From contig JACRJB010000043.1 in assembly GCA_016215605.1 (NCBI GenBank), forward strand, positions 22,557 through 86,556: a DNA stretch of 64,000 bases, read 5' to 3'. The stretch comes from Rhodopseudomonas palustris. Lineage in GTDB: Bacteria; Pseudomonadota; Alphaproteobacteria; Rhizobiales; Xanthobacteraceae. Within the stretch, counting starts at the first letter, position 1. Every line of letters starts with the position of its first letter. The position numbers and the translations under genes were made by a program. The notes under the pieces are model-generated. The model ran no database searches. It was not told where the DNA came from and saw only the letters and a program-made list of their open reading frames with translations. Shown piece after piece: positions 11,250-21,054 of this stretch.

Positions 11250-12017
11250 CTAGGGATCGAGCCGCATCGGCAGCCCGCAGCGAACCATATGATCCTTGGC
11301 CTGACGAATGGTGTACTCGCCGAAATGGAAGATCGACGCCGCCAGCACCGCCGTGGCGTGACCCTCGCGGATGCCGTCGACCAGATGATCGAGATTGCCT
11401 ACGCCGCCCGAAGCAATCACCGGGACCTGGACGCTGTCGGCGATCGCCCGGGTCAGCGGCAGGTCGAAGCCGGCCCTTGTGCCGTCGCGGTCCATCGAGG
11501 TCAGCAGGATTTCACCGGCGCCGAGGGAGACGACTTCCTGGGCGAACTCGATCGCGTCGATGCCGGTGCCCTTGCGGCCGCCATGGGTGAAGATTTCCCA
11601 GCGGTCCTTGTTCGGCACCCGCTTGGCGTCGATCGCCACTACTATGCACTGGTCGCCGAATTTCTCGGCGGCTTCCTTGACGAATTCGCGTCGCGCCACC
11701 GCGGCCGAATTGATCGAGACCTTGTCGGCGCCGCTGCGCAGCAGTGTCTTGATGTCGTCGACGGTGCGCACGCCGCCGCCGACCGTCACCGGCATGAAGC
11801 AGGCTTCGGCGGTCCGCCGCACCACGTCGAGCATGATGCCACGGTTCTCATGGGTGGCGGTGATATCGAGGAAGCAGAGTTCGTCCGCGCCGGCGGCGTC
11901 ATAGGCGATCGCCGCTTCGACCGGATCGCCGGCGTCGCGCAGATCGACGAAATTGACGCCCTTGACGACGCGGCCGTCCTTGACGTCGAGGCAGGGGATG
12001 ACGCGGACCTTGAACAT
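11250..12017 (-). CDS. hisF: Imidazole glycerol phosphate synthase, cyclase subunit
   Basis: HisF uses ammonia delivered by HisH to convert PRFAR into imidazole glycerol phosphate and AICAR. The 255-residue TIM barrel has the catalytic D11 in [11 protein letters not shown] and a second aspartate in VVAIDAKR, plus phosphate-binding TVGGGVRT and VIASGGVG. It is 9 bases downstream of hisA and followed by hisE. Confidence 0.98.
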   Translation of the reverse strand: MFKVRVIPCLDVKDGRVVKGVNFVDLRDAGDPVEAAIAYDAAGADELCFLDITATHENRGIMLDVVRRTAEACFMPVTVGGGVRTVDDIKTLLRSGADKVSINSAAVARREFVKEAAEKFGDQCIVVAIDAKRVPNKDRWEIFTHGGRKGTGIDAIEFAQEVVSLGAGEILLTSMDRDGTRAGFDLPLTRAIADSVQVPVIASGGVGNLDHLVDGIREGHATAVLAASIFHFGEYTIRQAKDHMVRCGLPMRLDP

Positions 12018-12026
12018 CGCCTGTCC

Positions 12027-12764
12027 TCAGGCCGCCTTGGCGGCGCCGATCAGCGCCAGCGCTTCCGCCGGATCGAGCCGGCCGTCATACAGCGCCCGCC
12101 CGGCGATCGCGCCTTCGAGCTTATGGGCACGCGGGCTGAGCAGCGTGCGGACATCCTCGATCGAGGCGAGGCCGCCCGAGGCAATCACCGGGATCGAAAT
12201 CGCATCCGCCAGCGCGATGGTGGCGTCCCAGTTGATGCCTTTCAGCAGGCCGTCACGGGCGATGTCGGTGAAGATGATGGCGGCGACGCCGGCGTCCTCG
12301 AAACGCTGGGCGATTTCCAGCGCGGTGACTTGTGAGCTCTCCGCCCAGCCTTCCACCGCGACGTTGCCGTCGCGGGCGTCGAGGCCGACGGCAACGCGGC
12401 CCGGGAATTGCTTCGCCGCATCCTTCACCAGCGCCGGATCGCGCACCGCGGCGGTGCCGATGATGACGCGGCTGATGCCCTTACTGAGCCAGGCTTCGAT
12501 GGTCTTGAGATCGCGGATGCCGCCACCGAGCTGCACCGGCATCGACACCACTTTGAGCATCGATTCCACGGCCTGGGCGTTCATCGGCTTGCCGGCGAAG
12601 GCGCCGTCGAGATCGACCACGTGCAGATACTCAAAGCCCTGCGCCGCAAAGCTCTTCGCTTGTGCGGCGGGATCGAGATTGAACACGGTGGCGCGCGCCA
12701 TGTCGCCCTGTTCGAGCCGCACGCACTGGCCGTTCTTGAGATCGATCGCGGGAAAGAGGATCAC
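12027..12764 (-). CDS. hisA: ProFAR isomerase (HisA)
   Basis: HisA performs the Amadori rearrangement of ProFAR to PRFAR. It is a 245-residue TIM barrel with D8 in [18 protein letters not shown] and VIASGGL. The start is GTG at 12764: its GTGA overlaps the hisH stop, and the protein then has standard length. The open frame continues upstream to 13238, but that extension is hisH read in another frame. Confidence 0.97.
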   Translation of the reverse strand: MILFPAIDLKNGQCVRLEQGDMARATVFNLDPAAQAKSFAAQGFEYLHVVDLDGAFAGKPMNAQAVESMLKVVSMPVQLGGGIRDLKTIEAWLSKGISRVIIGTAAVRDPALVKDAAKQFPGRVAVGLDARDGNVAVEGWAESSQVTALEIAQRFEDAGVAAIIFTDIARDGLLKGINWDATIALADAISIPVIASGGLASIEDVRTLLSPRAHKLEGAIAGRALYDGRLDPAEALALIGAAKAA

Positions 12765-13411
12765 GGCTTCCACTTCAGAAAATTCGAGATCAGCGCCAGG
12801 CCGAAGCGCTGGCTCTTTTCGGGGTGAAACTGGGTGCCCAGCATGGTGTCGCGGCCGACCACCGCGGTGACAGGCCCGCCATAATCGGCGCGCGCCAGCA
12901 CGTCGCCTTCGCTCTGCGCGGCGAGGTGGAAGGAATGCACAAAATAGGCGTGCAGGCCCTTCGGCCCGAGCGGCAGACGATCCAGCACCGGATGGTCGCG
13001 CAGCACGTCGAGCGTGTTCCAGCCCATGTGCGGGATCTTCAGATCGTCCTGGTTCGGCGCGATCTTGACCACGTCGCCGGGAATCCAGTTCAGCCCGTCG
13101 GTGGTGACGTGCTCCTTGCCGCGGGTCGCCATCAACTGCATGCCGACGCAGATGCCGAAGAACGGCCGCGCCTTGACCCGCACCGTCTCGTTCAGCGCCT
13201 CGACCATGCCGTCGACGGCATCGAGCCCCTTGCGGCAATCCGCGAAGGCGCCGACGCCCGGCAGCACCACGCGATCGGCGCGAAACACCTGCTCCGGATC
13301 ACGAGTGACGATGATCTTCTCCGGGACCTCCATGCCACGCGCGGCGCGCTCGAACGCCTTGGCGGCCGAGTGCAGATTGCCGGAGCCGTAATCGATGATG
13401 GCGACGCTCAC
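12761..13411 (-). CDS. hisH: Imidazole glycerol phosphate synthase, glutaminase subunit
   Basis: HisH is the class-I glutamine amidotransferase that supplies ammonia to HisF. The 216-residue protein has the nucleophile cysteine in [11 protein letters not shown] and the H-x-E pair in [10 protein letters not shown]. It begins with GTG at 13411, overlapping the stop of the DUF2628 gene as GTGA, and ends overlapping hisA the same way, so three genes are translationally coupled. Confidence 0.97.
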   Translation of the reverse strand: MSVAIIDYGSGNLHSAAKAFERAARGMEVPEKIIVTRDPEQVFRADRVVLPGVGAFADCRKGLDAVDGMVEALNETVRVKARPFFGICVGMQLMATRGKEHVTTDGLNWIPGDVVKIAPNQDDLKIPHMGWNTLDVLRDHPVLDRLPLGPKGLHAYFVHSFHLAAQSEGDVLARADYGGPVTAVVGRDTMLGTQFHPEKSQRFGLALISNFLKWKP

Positions 13412-13926
13412 CGCGGGGCTCCCGGGCGTGGAAACGAGCCGACGATGTCGCCGAAGATCGACGACGACGGCAGCGGCACGCTACGGGTCGGCGGCGGGGC
13501 GCCGCGATCGATGGGAAACGAGAAGCCGATCGGCGCCGGCTGACGGCTGGACCAACGGTCGAAGAAGCGCCGTTCGGCCGACGGCAGGTCGTCTCCGACC
13601 ACGACGTCGAGTTGGCGCCAGCCGCGGCGCCGCAGCGTCCACCGCCACAGGCTGGCGGCTTCGAGGCCGAGCAGCAGCGCCATCAGCAGCATCACAGCCA
13701 GGCGTGGGCCCGCGCCCACACGAAGCGCGGCCAGCGCGAAGGTCATCGCCACGACGACCACCAGATAGCCGAGCAGCGCCAGCCAGAGCCGGCGCCCGAG
13801 CAGCCACAGCGGCCCGAACACGAAGGCCCAGACATAGAACCCGTCGCGCACGAACACGAAACGGTCCGGACTGGCGCCGCGCTCGTCGTCGACCGGCGGC
13901 GGCGCGTGAACTGTGTAGACCGGCAT
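13408..13926 (-). CDS. DUF2628-like membrane protein within the his cluster
   Basis: A 172-residue protein of unknown function. Residues 28-50 ([19 protein letters not shown]) carry the aromatic F-x-P-x-W motif of DUF2628 proteins. Two or three membrane helices follow to about residue 95. The C-terminus is soluble and proline-rich. It sits between hisB (26 bases upstream) and hisH (4-base overlap), so it is co-expressed with histidine genes although no link to the pathway is known. The ATG at 13926 opens [10 protein letters not shown], typical of the family. Confidence 0.82.
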   Translation of the reverse strand: MPVYTVHAPPPVDDERGASPDRFVFVRDGFYVWAFVFGPLWLLGRRLWLALLGYLVVVVAMTFALAALRVGAGPRLAVMLLMALLLGLEAASLWRWTLRRRGWRQLDVVVGDDLPSAERRFFDRWSSRQPAPIGFSFPIDRGAPPPTRSVPLPSSSIFGDIVGSFPRPGAPR

Positions 13927-13952
13927 TCAATTTCTCCGCCGATGGACGGGCC

Positions 13953-14546
13953 CTAGCCGCCGAGCTGACCCTTGGTCGAGGGCACCTCGCCCACCGCCTG
14001 CGGATCGATCGCTACCGCCGCGCGCAACGCCCGTGCCAGACCCTTGAAGCAGGATTCGGCGATATGGTGGCTGTTTTCGCCATATAGGGTTTCGACGTGC
14101 AGAGTCACGCCCGCATTCATTGCAAAGGCCTGGAACCACTCGCGGACCAGCTCGGTGTCGAATTCACCGATCTTGTTGCGCGGGAACTCCGCCTTGAACA
14201 CCAGGAACGGCCGACCGGAGACGTCGATCACCACCCGCGTCAGGGTCTCGTCCATCGGCATCAGCATGCTGGCATAGCGGGTAATGCCCGCCATGTTGCC
14301 GAGAGCCTGCTTGACGGCCTGGCCGAGCGCGATGCCGACGTCCTCGGTGGTGTGGTGAAAATCGACATGCAGGTCGCCGACCGCCTTCACGGCGATGTCG
14401 ATCCGGGAATGCTTGGCCAGCAGATCGAGCATATGGTCGAAGAAGCCGATCCCGGTCGCGGCGTCGGACACGCCGGCGCCGTCGAGGTTGACGGTCACCT
14501 CGATGTCGGTTTCCTTGGTCTTGCGCTTGATCGTTGCCGTGCGCAT
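13953..14546 (-). CDS. hisB: Imidazoleglycerol-phosphate dehydratase
   Basis: HisB dehydrates imidazole glycerol phosphate to imidazole acetol phosphate. The monofunctional 197-residue form is present, without the phosphatase domain of enteric HisB. The manganese-binding histidine motifs DFHHTTED and NSHHIAES are intact, as is GIGFFDHML near the start. It is the first gene of the minus-strand cluster hisB-DUF2628-hisH-hisA-hisF-hisE(-coaA) and diverges from hslV across 190 bases that must hold both promoters. Confidence 0.98.
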   Translation of the reverse strand: MRTATIKRKTKETDIEVTVNLDGAGVSDAATGIGFFDHMLDLLAKHSRIDIAVKAVGDLHVDFHHTTEDVGIALGQAVKQALGNMAGITRYASMLMPMDETLTRVVIDVSGRPFLVFKAEFPRNKIGEFDTELVREWFQAFAMNAGVTLHVETLYGENSHHIAESCFKGLARALRAAVAIDPQAVGEVPSTKGQLGG

Positions 14547-14736
14547 GAAGCGGGCTCTCCGTAAAAAACGTCGTCCTTTTAACAGGCTAGCGACGCCTTC
14601 GCTACAGCGGGAGGCGCTGCCGCGCCCCGATCTTCGTCCTATGGTGACCGTTTTCCGCCCCGCGGCGCGGCCAATCGCCCGCCGGTTTGCAAGCGGCCGG
14701 TTCAGTGCCTAGATCAGCGCTCGCGAAAGGTTTCCC

Positions 14737-15315
14737 ATGAACATGTATTCCGCGGCGGGCGAAGGCTCGTCTTCCTCAAGCCCCGGCTGGCACGGCACCA
14801 CCATCCTGACCGTCCGCAAGGGCGGCAAGGTGGTGATCGGTGGCGACGGCCAGGTTTCGATCGGCCAGACGGTGATCAAGGCCAACGCCAAAAAGGTCCG
14901 CAAGCTCGGCAGGGGCGACGTGATCGGCGGCTTCGCGGGTGCCACCGCCGACGCCTTCACGCTGTTCGAACGGCTGGAGGCCAAGCTCGAGCAATATCCC
15001 GGCCAGCTCACCCGCGCCGCGGTCGAGCTCGCCAAGGACTGGCGCACCGACCGCTATCTGCGCCGGCTGGAGGCGATGATGATCGTCGCCGACAAGGACG
15101 TCTCGCTGGTGCTGACCGGCACCGGCGACGTGCTCGAGCCGGAATACGGGGTGATGGCGATCGGCTCTGGCGGCAATTATGCGCTGGCCGCCGCTCGGGC
15201 GCTAGCCGACACCGACCAGGACGCCGAGACCATCGTCCGCAAGGCGCTCGATATCGCCGCCGACATCTGCGTCTACACCAACCGCAACCTGACCCTCGAG
15301 ACTCTGGGCGGTTGA
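14737..15315 (+). CDS. hslV: ATP-dependent protease HslV peptidase subunit
   Basis: HslV is the proteasome-like threonine peptidase that works with the HslU unfoldase. In this 192-residue precursor the catalytic threonine is T21 ([12 protein letters not shown]). The 20 residues before it, including a serine run, are a propeptide. [10 protein letters not shown] and [14 protein letters not shown] are family motifs. ATG codons occur at 14737 and 14743; AAAGG lies at a good distance from the first. hslU follows 154 bases later, beyond a repeat. Confidence 0.97.
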   Translation: MNMYSAAGEGSSSSSPGWHGTTILTVRKGGKVVIGGDGQVSIGQTVIKANAKKVRKLGRGDVIGGFAGATADAFTLFERLEAKLEQYPGQLTRAAVELAKDWRTDRYLRRLEAMMIVADKDVSLVLTGTGDVLEPEYGVMAIGSGGNYALAAARALADTDQDAETIVRKALDIAADICVYTNRNLTLETLGG

Positions 15316-15325
15316 TGGGTTTCTT

Positions 15326-15455
15326 CCCCTCTCCCCTTGTGGGAGAGGGTGCCCGAGCGAAGCGAGGGCGGGTGAGGGGCAGCCTCTCCGTCTCGCGACA
15401 CCCCTCACCCGGCACGGACTTCGTCCGCGCCACCCTCTCCCACAAGAGGAGAGGG
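15326..15455. repeat. Long inverted repeat, family D (CCCTCTCCC...GGGAGAGGG type)
   Basis: CCCCTCTCCCCTTGTGGGAGAGGGTG at one end is mirrored by CACCCTCTCCCACAAGAGGAGAGGG at the other, with inner GGGTGAGGGG/CCCCTCACCC arms, so the whole 130 bases can fold into a branched hairpin. It separates hslV and hslU. Related copies are at 59.2 kb and inside the pseudouridine synthase at 62.2 kb. Confidence 0.88.
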
Positions 15456-15469
15456 AAAGAAGTAGACTC

Positions 15470-16771
15470 ATGACCGACTTTTCTCCCCGCGAAATCGTTT
15501 CCGAACTCGACCGCTTCATCGTCGGCCAGGGCGACGCCAAGCGCGCGGTCGCCATCGCGCTGCGCAACCGCTGGCGGCGGCTGCAGCTCGAAGGCAGCCT
15601 GCGCGAGGAGGTGCTGCCGAAGAACATCCTGATGATCGGCCCGACCGGTGTCGGCAAGACCGAGATCGCGCGGCGGCTGGCGAAACTCGCCAACGCGCCG
15701 TTCCTCAAGGTCGAGGCGACCAAGTTCACCGAGGTCGGCTATGTCGGCCGTGACGTCGAGCAGATCATCCGCGATCTGCTCGAGGTGGCGATCGCACAGG
15801 TGCGCGAGAAGAAGCGCAAGGACGTCCAGGCGCGTGCCCAGATCGCCGCCGAGGAGCGCGTGCTCGACGCGCTGGTCGGCCCCGGCTCGGGCCCGGCGAC
15901 GCGGGATTCGTTTCGCAAGAAGCTGCGCGCCGGCGAGCTCAACGACAAGGAAATCGAGGTCGAGACCCAGGCGAGCAGCGGCTCGCCGATGTTCGAGATT
16001 CCCGGCATGCCGGGCGGCCAGATCGGCGCGATTTCGATCGGCGACATCTTCGGCAAGATGGGCGGACGCACCAAGACGCGCCGGCTCACCGTCGCCGACT
16101 CGCACGAGATTCTGGTCAACGAAGAGGCCGACAAGCTGCTCGACAACGATCAGCTGGTGCAGGAAGCGATCAACGTCGTCGAGAACAACGGCATCGTGTT
16201 CCTCGACGAGATCGACAAGATCTGCGTGCGCGACGGCCGCAGCGGCGGCGAAGTCTCGCGCGAGGGCGTGCAGCGCGATCTGCTGCCGCTGATCGAAGGC
16301 ACCACGGTCACGACCAAGCACGGCGCGGTCAAGACCGAGCACATCCTGTTCATCGCCTCGGGTGCGTTTCACATCGCCAAGCCGTCCGATCTGTTGCCGG
16401 AGCTGCAGGGCCGGCTGCCGATCCGGGTCGAGCTCAACGCGCTGTCGCGCGACGACATGCGCCGGATCCTGACCGAGCCGGAAGCCTCGCTGATCAAGCA
16501 ATATGTCGCGCTGCTGCAGACCGAAGGCGTCACGCTGGAGTTCGGCGACGACGCCATCGACGCACTCGCCGACGTCGCGGTCGCGGTGAACTCCACGGTC
16601 GAGAACATCGGCGCCCGGCGGCTGCAGACGGTGATGGAGCGCGTGCTCGACGAAATCTCCTTCGGCGCGCCGGACCGCGGTGGCGAGACCATCCGGATCG
16701 ACGCCGACTACGTCCAGAAGAACGTCGGCGATCTGGCCAAGAACACGGATCTGAGCCGGTTCATTTTGTAG
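15470..16771 (+). CDS. hslU: HslU AAA+ unfoldase of the HslUV protease
   Basis: HslU unfolds proteins and feeds them to HslV. The 433-residue length fits the family. Walker A is [14 protein letters not shown], Walker [12 protein letters not shown], with sensor sequences and a C-terminus ending in LSRFIL, the tail that docks in HslV. The intermediate (I) domain occupies roughly residues 110-240. The ATG at 15470 follows GAGAGGGAAAGAAG within the flanking repeat, so the ribosome site lies in or next to family D sequence. Confidence 0.98.
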   Translation: MTDFSPREIVSELDRFIVGQGDAKRAVAIALRNRWRRLQLEGSLREEVLPKNILMIGPTGVGKTEIARRLAKLANAPFLKVEATKFTEVGYVGRDVEQIIRDLLEVAIAQVREKKRKDVQARAQIAAEERVLDALVGPGSGPATRDSFRKKLRAGELNDKEIEVETQASSGSPMFEIPGMPGGQIGAISIGDIFGKMGGRTKTRRLTVADSHEILVNEEADKLLDNDQLVQEAINVVENNGIVFLDEIDKICVRDGRSGGEVSREGVQRDLLPLIEGTTVTTKHGAVKTEHILFIASGAFHIAKPSDLLPELQGRLPIRVELNALSRDDMRRILTEPEASLIKQYVALLQTEGVTLEFGDDAIDALADVAVAVNSTVENIGARRLQTVMERVLDEISFGAPDRGGETIRIDADYVQKNVGDLAKNTDLSRFIL

Positions 16772-16792
16772 CGACGCATCCTCACATACGGC

Positions 16793-17085
16793 CGTCATGC
16801 CCGGGCTTGACCCGGGCATCCATCGCGCGCCGAAGCGCGCCTTAGATCGACTTTTCGTAAGAGGATGGATTGCCGGGTCAAGCCCGGCAATGACGGGTGT
16901 GTAGTTGTGAGGCGCTGCCACGAACAATGGGCGCATTCAACAATGGGCTCACTGCAATTGCACCTCTCCCCACTCTCCCACGTCATCGCCCGGCTTGACC
17001 GGGCGACCCAGTATCGCAATGGTTCTGCGACTAAGTAACAGACGCTCTGGGATACTGGATCACCCGCATGCGCGGGTGATGACGG
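16793..17085. repeat. Two adjacent paired inverted repeats (families A and B)
   Basis: This fills most of the 355-base gap after hslU; no gene is seen in it. The first unit (16793-16896) is family A: GTCATGCCCGGGCTTGACCC and its inverse. The second (16981-17085) is family B: CGTCATCGCCCGGCTTGACC...GACCCAGTAT facing GATACTGGATCACCCGCATG...GGTGATGACGG. Family B also occurs at 40.5 kb. Confidence 0.87.
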
Positions 17086-17126
17086 TGTACGTGTGGCTAG
17101 CGCAGCATAACTAACACCGCACCGGC

Positions 17127-17726
17127 TTAGTAACCGCGCGCCCGCCGCACCCGCACATACAGCGCGCCTTCGCCGCCGTGGCCGATCGCGGCTTCATCGA
17201 AGCCGATCACATAGGCGCGGAATTCCGGCAGGCTCAGCCAGTGCGGCACCTGACGGCGCAGCACGCCGCGTTCGGGATCGCCGCCGAGCCTCGAGCCCTT
17301 GCCGGTGATCACCAGCACGAAGCTCAGCCCGTCATGGCTGGCGCCCTGCAGGAAGCGCAGCAGCGCGTGATGCGCGCGCGCCTGGGTCATGCCGTGCAGA
17401 TCGATCCGTGCATCGATGTCCTTGCGGCCGCGCGACAGATGCGTGCGCTCGCGGCGGCCGAGCGCCGCGAGCGGCGGCGGGCTCATCGGCGTGGCGAGCT
17501 TGACCGGGCGCTTGACCGGCTGCTGCGAACCGACGGGCAATGGCGGTTTGACCGCGGGTGCGGCCGGGGACGGCATTGGGACTTCAATCTTGGTCAGCCG
17601 CGGCCGGCCACGCAGCGGCTTGACCTGCTTGGCGACGCTGTCCCACAGCGCGCGCTCCTCTTCGCTCAGGCTGCGCTTGCGTCGCGGCGTGGCGGGCGGG
17701 TCGAGCGGCGGCACGATACGCTTCAT
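17127..17726 (-). CDS. Smr domain protein
   Basis: A 199-residue protein with a C-terminal Smr (small MutS-related) domain from about residue 105, showing IDLHGMTQARAHHALLRFL and LVITGKGSRLGGD. Smr domains are nucleases or RNA/DNA-binding modules. The proline-rich, basic N-terminal half is probably disordered. It lies 5 bases downstream of mltA on the same strand, an arrangement I associate with related alphaproteobacteria. Cellular role unknown. Confidence 0.9.
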   Translation of the reverse strand: MKRIVPPLDPPATPRRKRSLSEEERALWDSVAKQVKPLRGRPRLTKIEVPMPSPAAPAVKPPLPVGSQQPVKRPVKLATPMSPPPLAALGRRERTHLSRGRKDIDARIDLHGMTQARAHHALLRFLQGASHDGLSFVLVITGKGSRLGGDPERGVLRRQVPHWLSLPEFRAYVIGFDEAAIGHGGEGALYVRVRRARGY

Positions 17727-17731
17727 CGGCG

Positions 17732-19309
17732 TCAGCGATGGCGGCGTTGATAGTGGCGATGTCGATGATGGCGCCGGTGAGTTCGCTTCGGCACGGCGGC
17801 CGGCGCAGCATCGGGGCGCGCCTGCGGCGTCGGAACAGCCTGCGCCCCGGCGGCCGTTGCCGCCGGCTCCGCTTTCGTCGTGGTCTCCGAAGCCTTCTGA
17901 TTGGCGACCGGCGTCTGCGGGAACAGCTTGGCGATCGTTGCCGACGGCCGCGGTTCCGGCAGCGGCATGGTGCGGCCGCGCGCCACCGGATCGAGGCTGT
18001 TCGGCAGCAGCAGCACGAAGCGGATCGGATGCCGCATCCGCCCGGCCACCGCACCGGCGGCCGCACCAGCGCCGAAATACAGATCAGCGCGCGCCGGACC
18101 GACGATCGCCGAACCGGTGTCCTGCGCGATCATCAAGCGGCGAAACGGCGTCTTGGCATCGACCGCATCGACCGGCAGTTCGCCGGTGATGAAGAACGGC
18201 GTGCCGTAGACGTGCAGCGCCTTGTCGACCGCGATCGAGCGGCCCGCGGTCAGCGGCACGCCTTGCGCGCCGACCGCCTCGTCGTCGTCCTTGAGCTTGA
18301 CCTCGCGGAAGAACACGTAGGACCGGTTGGCCCGCCGCAGCTCCTTGGCGCCGTCGGGATTGGCATCCATCCATTCGCGGATGCGCTGCATCGACATCTG
18401 CTCTTTCGGGATGATGCCGCGGTCGATCAGGATGCGGCCGACCGGCGTGTAGGGATAGCCGTTGTGGGCGTCGTAGTTGATTCGAACGACGCTGCCGTCC
18501 TCGAGCTTGACCCGCGCCGAGCCCTGGATCTGCGAGAACAACAGGTCGGTCTGGCTTTTCAGCCAGCAGATCTCCAGCCCGCGCCCGGCGACAGCGCCGT
18601 CCTCGATCTCGGCGCGATCGTAATACGGCACCAGCTTGCGCCGGCCGATCTTGCGATACACCGGCCCGCCGTTCGGCAGTCCGGCGCCCTGGGAATAGCC
18701 GCGCACGAACAGGTTCGACGGTCGTCGATAGACCGGGACGTTGTAGATCTCTGTCTGCACGCGCGAGCCGTCGACCACCGGCTCGTAGTAGCCCGTGACG
18801 AAGCCGGCGTCTTCGCCGACCCGCGAAATCTGCACCGGCAGGAAGTGCTGTTCAAAGAACCGTCCGGCCTGAGCACCATCGGAAATTTCCGCGGCGCGCG
18901 CGGCCCGACAGGGCTCCGTCAGCGACGCACCGAGCGCCTTGGTCTCGTCGGCCGGCTTGCGCCGCGCCAGGATCGGCCGGCAGCTCACGCGGAAGGTCCT
19001 GAAGGCGGCGAGATGATCGTCGGCGTCCCAGCCGGCGACCTGGTCCCAGCTCACCGGGGCGTATTGGCCGCCTGGAATCTCGATCGGCCAGACCGGCGTG
19101 GGATGCCGCTTGTGCGCGGCGCCATGATGAGCTTTCGCCGGATGACCGGCGGAATGGCGCGACGCATGGTGATGACGGTGTCCGGCCTCGGCGGCGAGCG
19201 GCGCCAGCACCACGGCGGCGGCGAGCACGCCGCGCGCCCAGGCGAAGCGCGATGCGCCTCGCGCGCTAGATGCCGCTTCCGGTGCCAACCAGCTTCCAGT
19301 TCGGATCAC
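17732..19309 (-). CDS. mltA: Membrane-bound lytic murein transglycosylase A
   Basis: MltA cleaves peptidoglycan glycan strands, leaving 1,6-anhydromuramyl ends. Domain blocks are visible from about residue 100 (FVTGYYEPVVDGSR, YRRPSNLFVRG, ILIDRGIIPKEQMSMQRIREWM) to the C-terminal catalytic 3D domain with AQDTGSAIVGPARADLYFGAG, whose aspartates are catalytic. Residues 20-42 form a signal-peptide-like hydrophobic stretch, with no lipobox cysteine, followed by a histidine-rich linker (HRHHHASRHSAGH). The GTG start at 19309 overlaps the Tim44-like gene by 44 bases and is uncertain. The C-terminal 90 residues are low-complexity and end in basic HRRHH runs. Confidence 0.9.
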   Translation of the reverse strand: MIRTGSWLAPEAASSARGASRFAWARGVLAAAVVLAPLAAEAGHRHHHASRHSAGHPAKAHHGAAHKRHPTPVWPIEIPGGQYAPVSWDQVAGWDADDHLAAFRTFRVSCRPILARRKPADETKALGASLTEPCRAARAAEISDGAQAGRFFEQHFLPVQISRVGEDAGFVTGYYEPVVDGSRVQTEIYNVPVYRRPSNLFVRGYSQGAGLPNGGPVYRKIGRRKLVPYYDRAEIEDGAVAGRGLEICWLKSQTDLLFSQIQGSARVKLEDGSVVRINYDAHNGYPYTPVGRILIDRGIIPKEQMSMQRIREWMDANPDGAKELRRANRSYVFFREVKLKDDDEAVGAQGVPLTAGRSIAVDKALHVYGTPFFITGELPVDAVDAKTPFRRLMIAQDTGSAIVGPARADLYFGAGAAAGAVAGRMRHPIRFVLLLPNSLDPVARGRTMPLPEPRPSATIAKLFPQTPVANQKASETTTKAEPAATAAGAQAVPTPQARPDAAPAAVPKRTHRRHHRHRHYQRRHR

Positions 19310-19973
19310 GCGAGCTGACGTCGCGGGCGAAGGTCCAAACGTCGGTGATGTCGGAGACCTTGTCGGCGTTGCCGTCGACGATGGTACCGGTCTTGTCGCG
19401 GGTGGCGGAGATCATCTGCGACACGAACTTTACGGTGATCTGGGCGGTGTGGTCGCGCACCTCGGCGCTGATCAGTTCCGCCTTCTCGATGGCAACGAAG
19501 CGGGTCTCGGTCTTCAGCTCGTTCTTCTCGCGATCCTTGATGGCGGCGTCGAAGCTGTCATAGACCTCGCTCGACAGCAGGTCGCGCAGTGCGCGACGGT
19601 CGCCATTGGCGAACGCCATCACGATCATCTCGTAGGCGCTCTTGGCGCCGGCGACGAAGTGATTGGCGTCGAACGACGAGTCCTGCAGCAGCACGGCGTT
19701 GAGGCCGTGGGCCAGCGGCGACTCCGGCTCGGCGATGCCCTTCCAGCGATCCGACGGGGGCACCACATCGGCGCTCGGCGCGCTCGGCGCCTGGTCGATC
19801 ACCGATCCCGGCATCGACACGACATTGGTGTCCTGCTTGCCCGGAATCATGTCCCGCGCGGCGGCGCGATCGAACGGCGGACGTTCACTGCCGGTCCGCT
19901 GACCCAATACGTTGCGCAGACGCAGGAAGATGAACACCGCAAGCGCAAGAAAGATGATGGTGTAGATATCCAC
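19266..19973 (-). CDS. Tim44-like domain protein
   Basis: A 235-residue protein with an N-terminal membrane helix (IYTIIFLALAVFIFLRL) and a C-terminal Tim44/MBA1-like domain from about residue 100 (FVAGAKSAYEMIVMAFANGDRRALRDLLS, VWTFARDVSSRDPNWKLVGTGSG). In mitochondria Tim44 tethers Hsp70 to the import channel; bacterial relatives are inner-membrane proteins of uncertain role. It is next to mltA and faces away from secB, a neighbourhood conserved in Bradyrhizobiaceae as I recall. Confidence 0.9.
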   Translation of the reverse strand: MDIYTIIFLALAVFIFLRLRNVLGQRTGSERPPFDRAAARDMIPGKQDTNVVSMPGSVIDQAPSAPSADVVPPSDRWKGIAEPESPLAHGLNAVLLQDSSFDANHFVAGAKSAYEMIVMAFANGDRRALRDLLSSEVYDSFDAAIKDREKNELKTETRFVAIEKAELISAEVRDHTAQITVKFVSQMISATRDKTGTIVDGNADKVSDITDVWTFARDVSSRDPNWKLVGTGSGI

Positions 19974-20426
19974 GTCGCTTCACTTTCTCATCGGCGTCGG
20001 CGCGGATGCGGCTTGCACCTGCGGCACGACGGCCCTGAATCACGATGCGGGCCGGTCCTCACATGTAGTGAGGAACTTTGCCCAGCCAATGGCGCCTTTT
20101 GGCACAGCCGACCGGGTTGGCAAGCCCCCCGTCGCGCCGCGGCCGGGCTTCGGATGGACGGAATGTAAGCCCTTCGCCGCGGCGGGGAAACCGGATCATT
20201 GTAAGAAAGTTCAATCCGCCAGTGATTTAGGCAGGCCCTGGGCCTGCCTGGGGGCGGTTTCGAGCGTGCCGTCCCGAGATTTGGTGCCGGACGTTGCGGC
20301 TTCGGTCGACCTTGTGGACGGCCGCAGGCCTATGATAGCCACTCGCCGACAGATTCACCCGCCATCCGCGCGACTGCAGCCGCCTGCCGGCCGCAAGATC
20401 CCGCACACGCCCCAGGAGAGATTTCG
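19974..20426. other. Non-coding gap between Tim44-like gene and secB with two palindromes
   Basis: No convincing gene is present; the frame at 20068-20430 has non-coding-like composition and runs into secB. Two symmetrical features are seen: TCCTCAC-ATGTA-GTGAGGA at 20056-20074, and a 19-base palindrome at 20230-20248 (GGCAGGCCC T GGGCCTGCC). Divergent promoters for the Tim44-like gene and secB must lie here. CCAGGAGAG before 20427 is the secB ribosome site. Confidence 0.6.
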
Positions 20427-20900
20427 ATGACCAACGGAAACGGCACCCCTCCGGAGGCCGGCGCTCCTCCGCAGCTCAACGTCCTGGCGCAATACACCAA
20501 GGACCTGTCGTTCGAAAACCCGAACGCCCCGGCGTCGCTGGCGCCGCAGCAGAACCAGCCGGCGATCAACATCCAGATCAATGTCGGCGCCAACAACCTC
20601 GCCGAGAACGAGTTCGAGGTGACGCTGTCGATCGAGGGCAAGGCGGAATCCGGCAGCACCGTGCTGTTCAGCTTCGAGCTCGCTTATGCCGGCGTGTTTC
20701 GGATCGTCAACGTGCCGCAGGAAAACCTGCACCCGCTGATCATGATCGAGTGCCCGCGGCTGCTGTTCCCGTTCGCCCGCGAGATTATCGCCAGCGCCGT
20801 CCGCGATGGCGGCTTCCCGCCGCTGATGCTGGATCCGGTCGATTTCGTGGGCCTGTATCGCCAGAACCTGGAACGGGCGCAGCAGGGCCAGCCGAGCTGA
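20427..20900 (+). CDS. secB: Protein-export chaperone SecB
   Basis: SecB holds preproteins unfolded and delivers them to SecA. The 157-residue protein shows the family sequence from residue 14 ([19 protein letters not shown]), [11 protein letters not shown] and the C-terminal [29 protein letters not shown]. The ATG follows a good AGGAGAG. It stands alone on the plus strand between two minus-strand blocks. Confidence 0.98.
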   Translation: MTNGNGTPPEAGAPPQLNVLAQYTKDLSFENPNAPASLAPQQNQPAINIQINVGANNLAENEFEVTLSIEGKAESGSTVLFSFELAYAGVFRIVNVPQENLHPLIMIECPRLLFPFAREIIASAVRDGGFPPLMLDPVDFVGLYRQNLERAQQGQPS

Positions 20901-20947
20901 GATCAGCACGGCCGACGGCATCATCTCTCACAGATGAGCCATTTCAG

Positions 20948-21034
20948 CGTGATGGCCGGGCTTGTCCCGGCCATCTGCGCATTCCGGTGATGAGCCATCA
21001 AACGTAGATGCCCGGCACGAGGCCGGGCATGACG
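20948..21034. repeat. Paired inverted repeat, family A
   Basis: CGTGATGGCCGGGCTTGTCCCGGCCATC faces GATGCCCGGCACGAGGCCGGGCATGAC. It fills the secB-dnaQ convergent gap, where it could also act as a bidirectional transcription stop. Confidence 0.82.
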
Positions 21035-21054
21035 AGCTCTGATATTCGCCCGGT

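Noticed and set aside
12765..13238. N-terminal extension of hisA
   Set aside because: Out-of-frame reading of hisH; HisA has its normal length from GTG 12764.
15326..15455. Family D repeat read as a Rho-independent terminator between hslV and hslU
   Set aside because: Hairpins are strong but no T tract follows, and the same element occurs inside a coding gene.
15008..16936. 642-residue minus-strand open frame across hslV/hslU
   Set aside because: Antisense to two certain genes and includes translated repeat sequence.
20068..20430. 120-residue open frame before secB
   Set aside because: No ribosome site, no motif, spans two palindromes and runs into the secB start.
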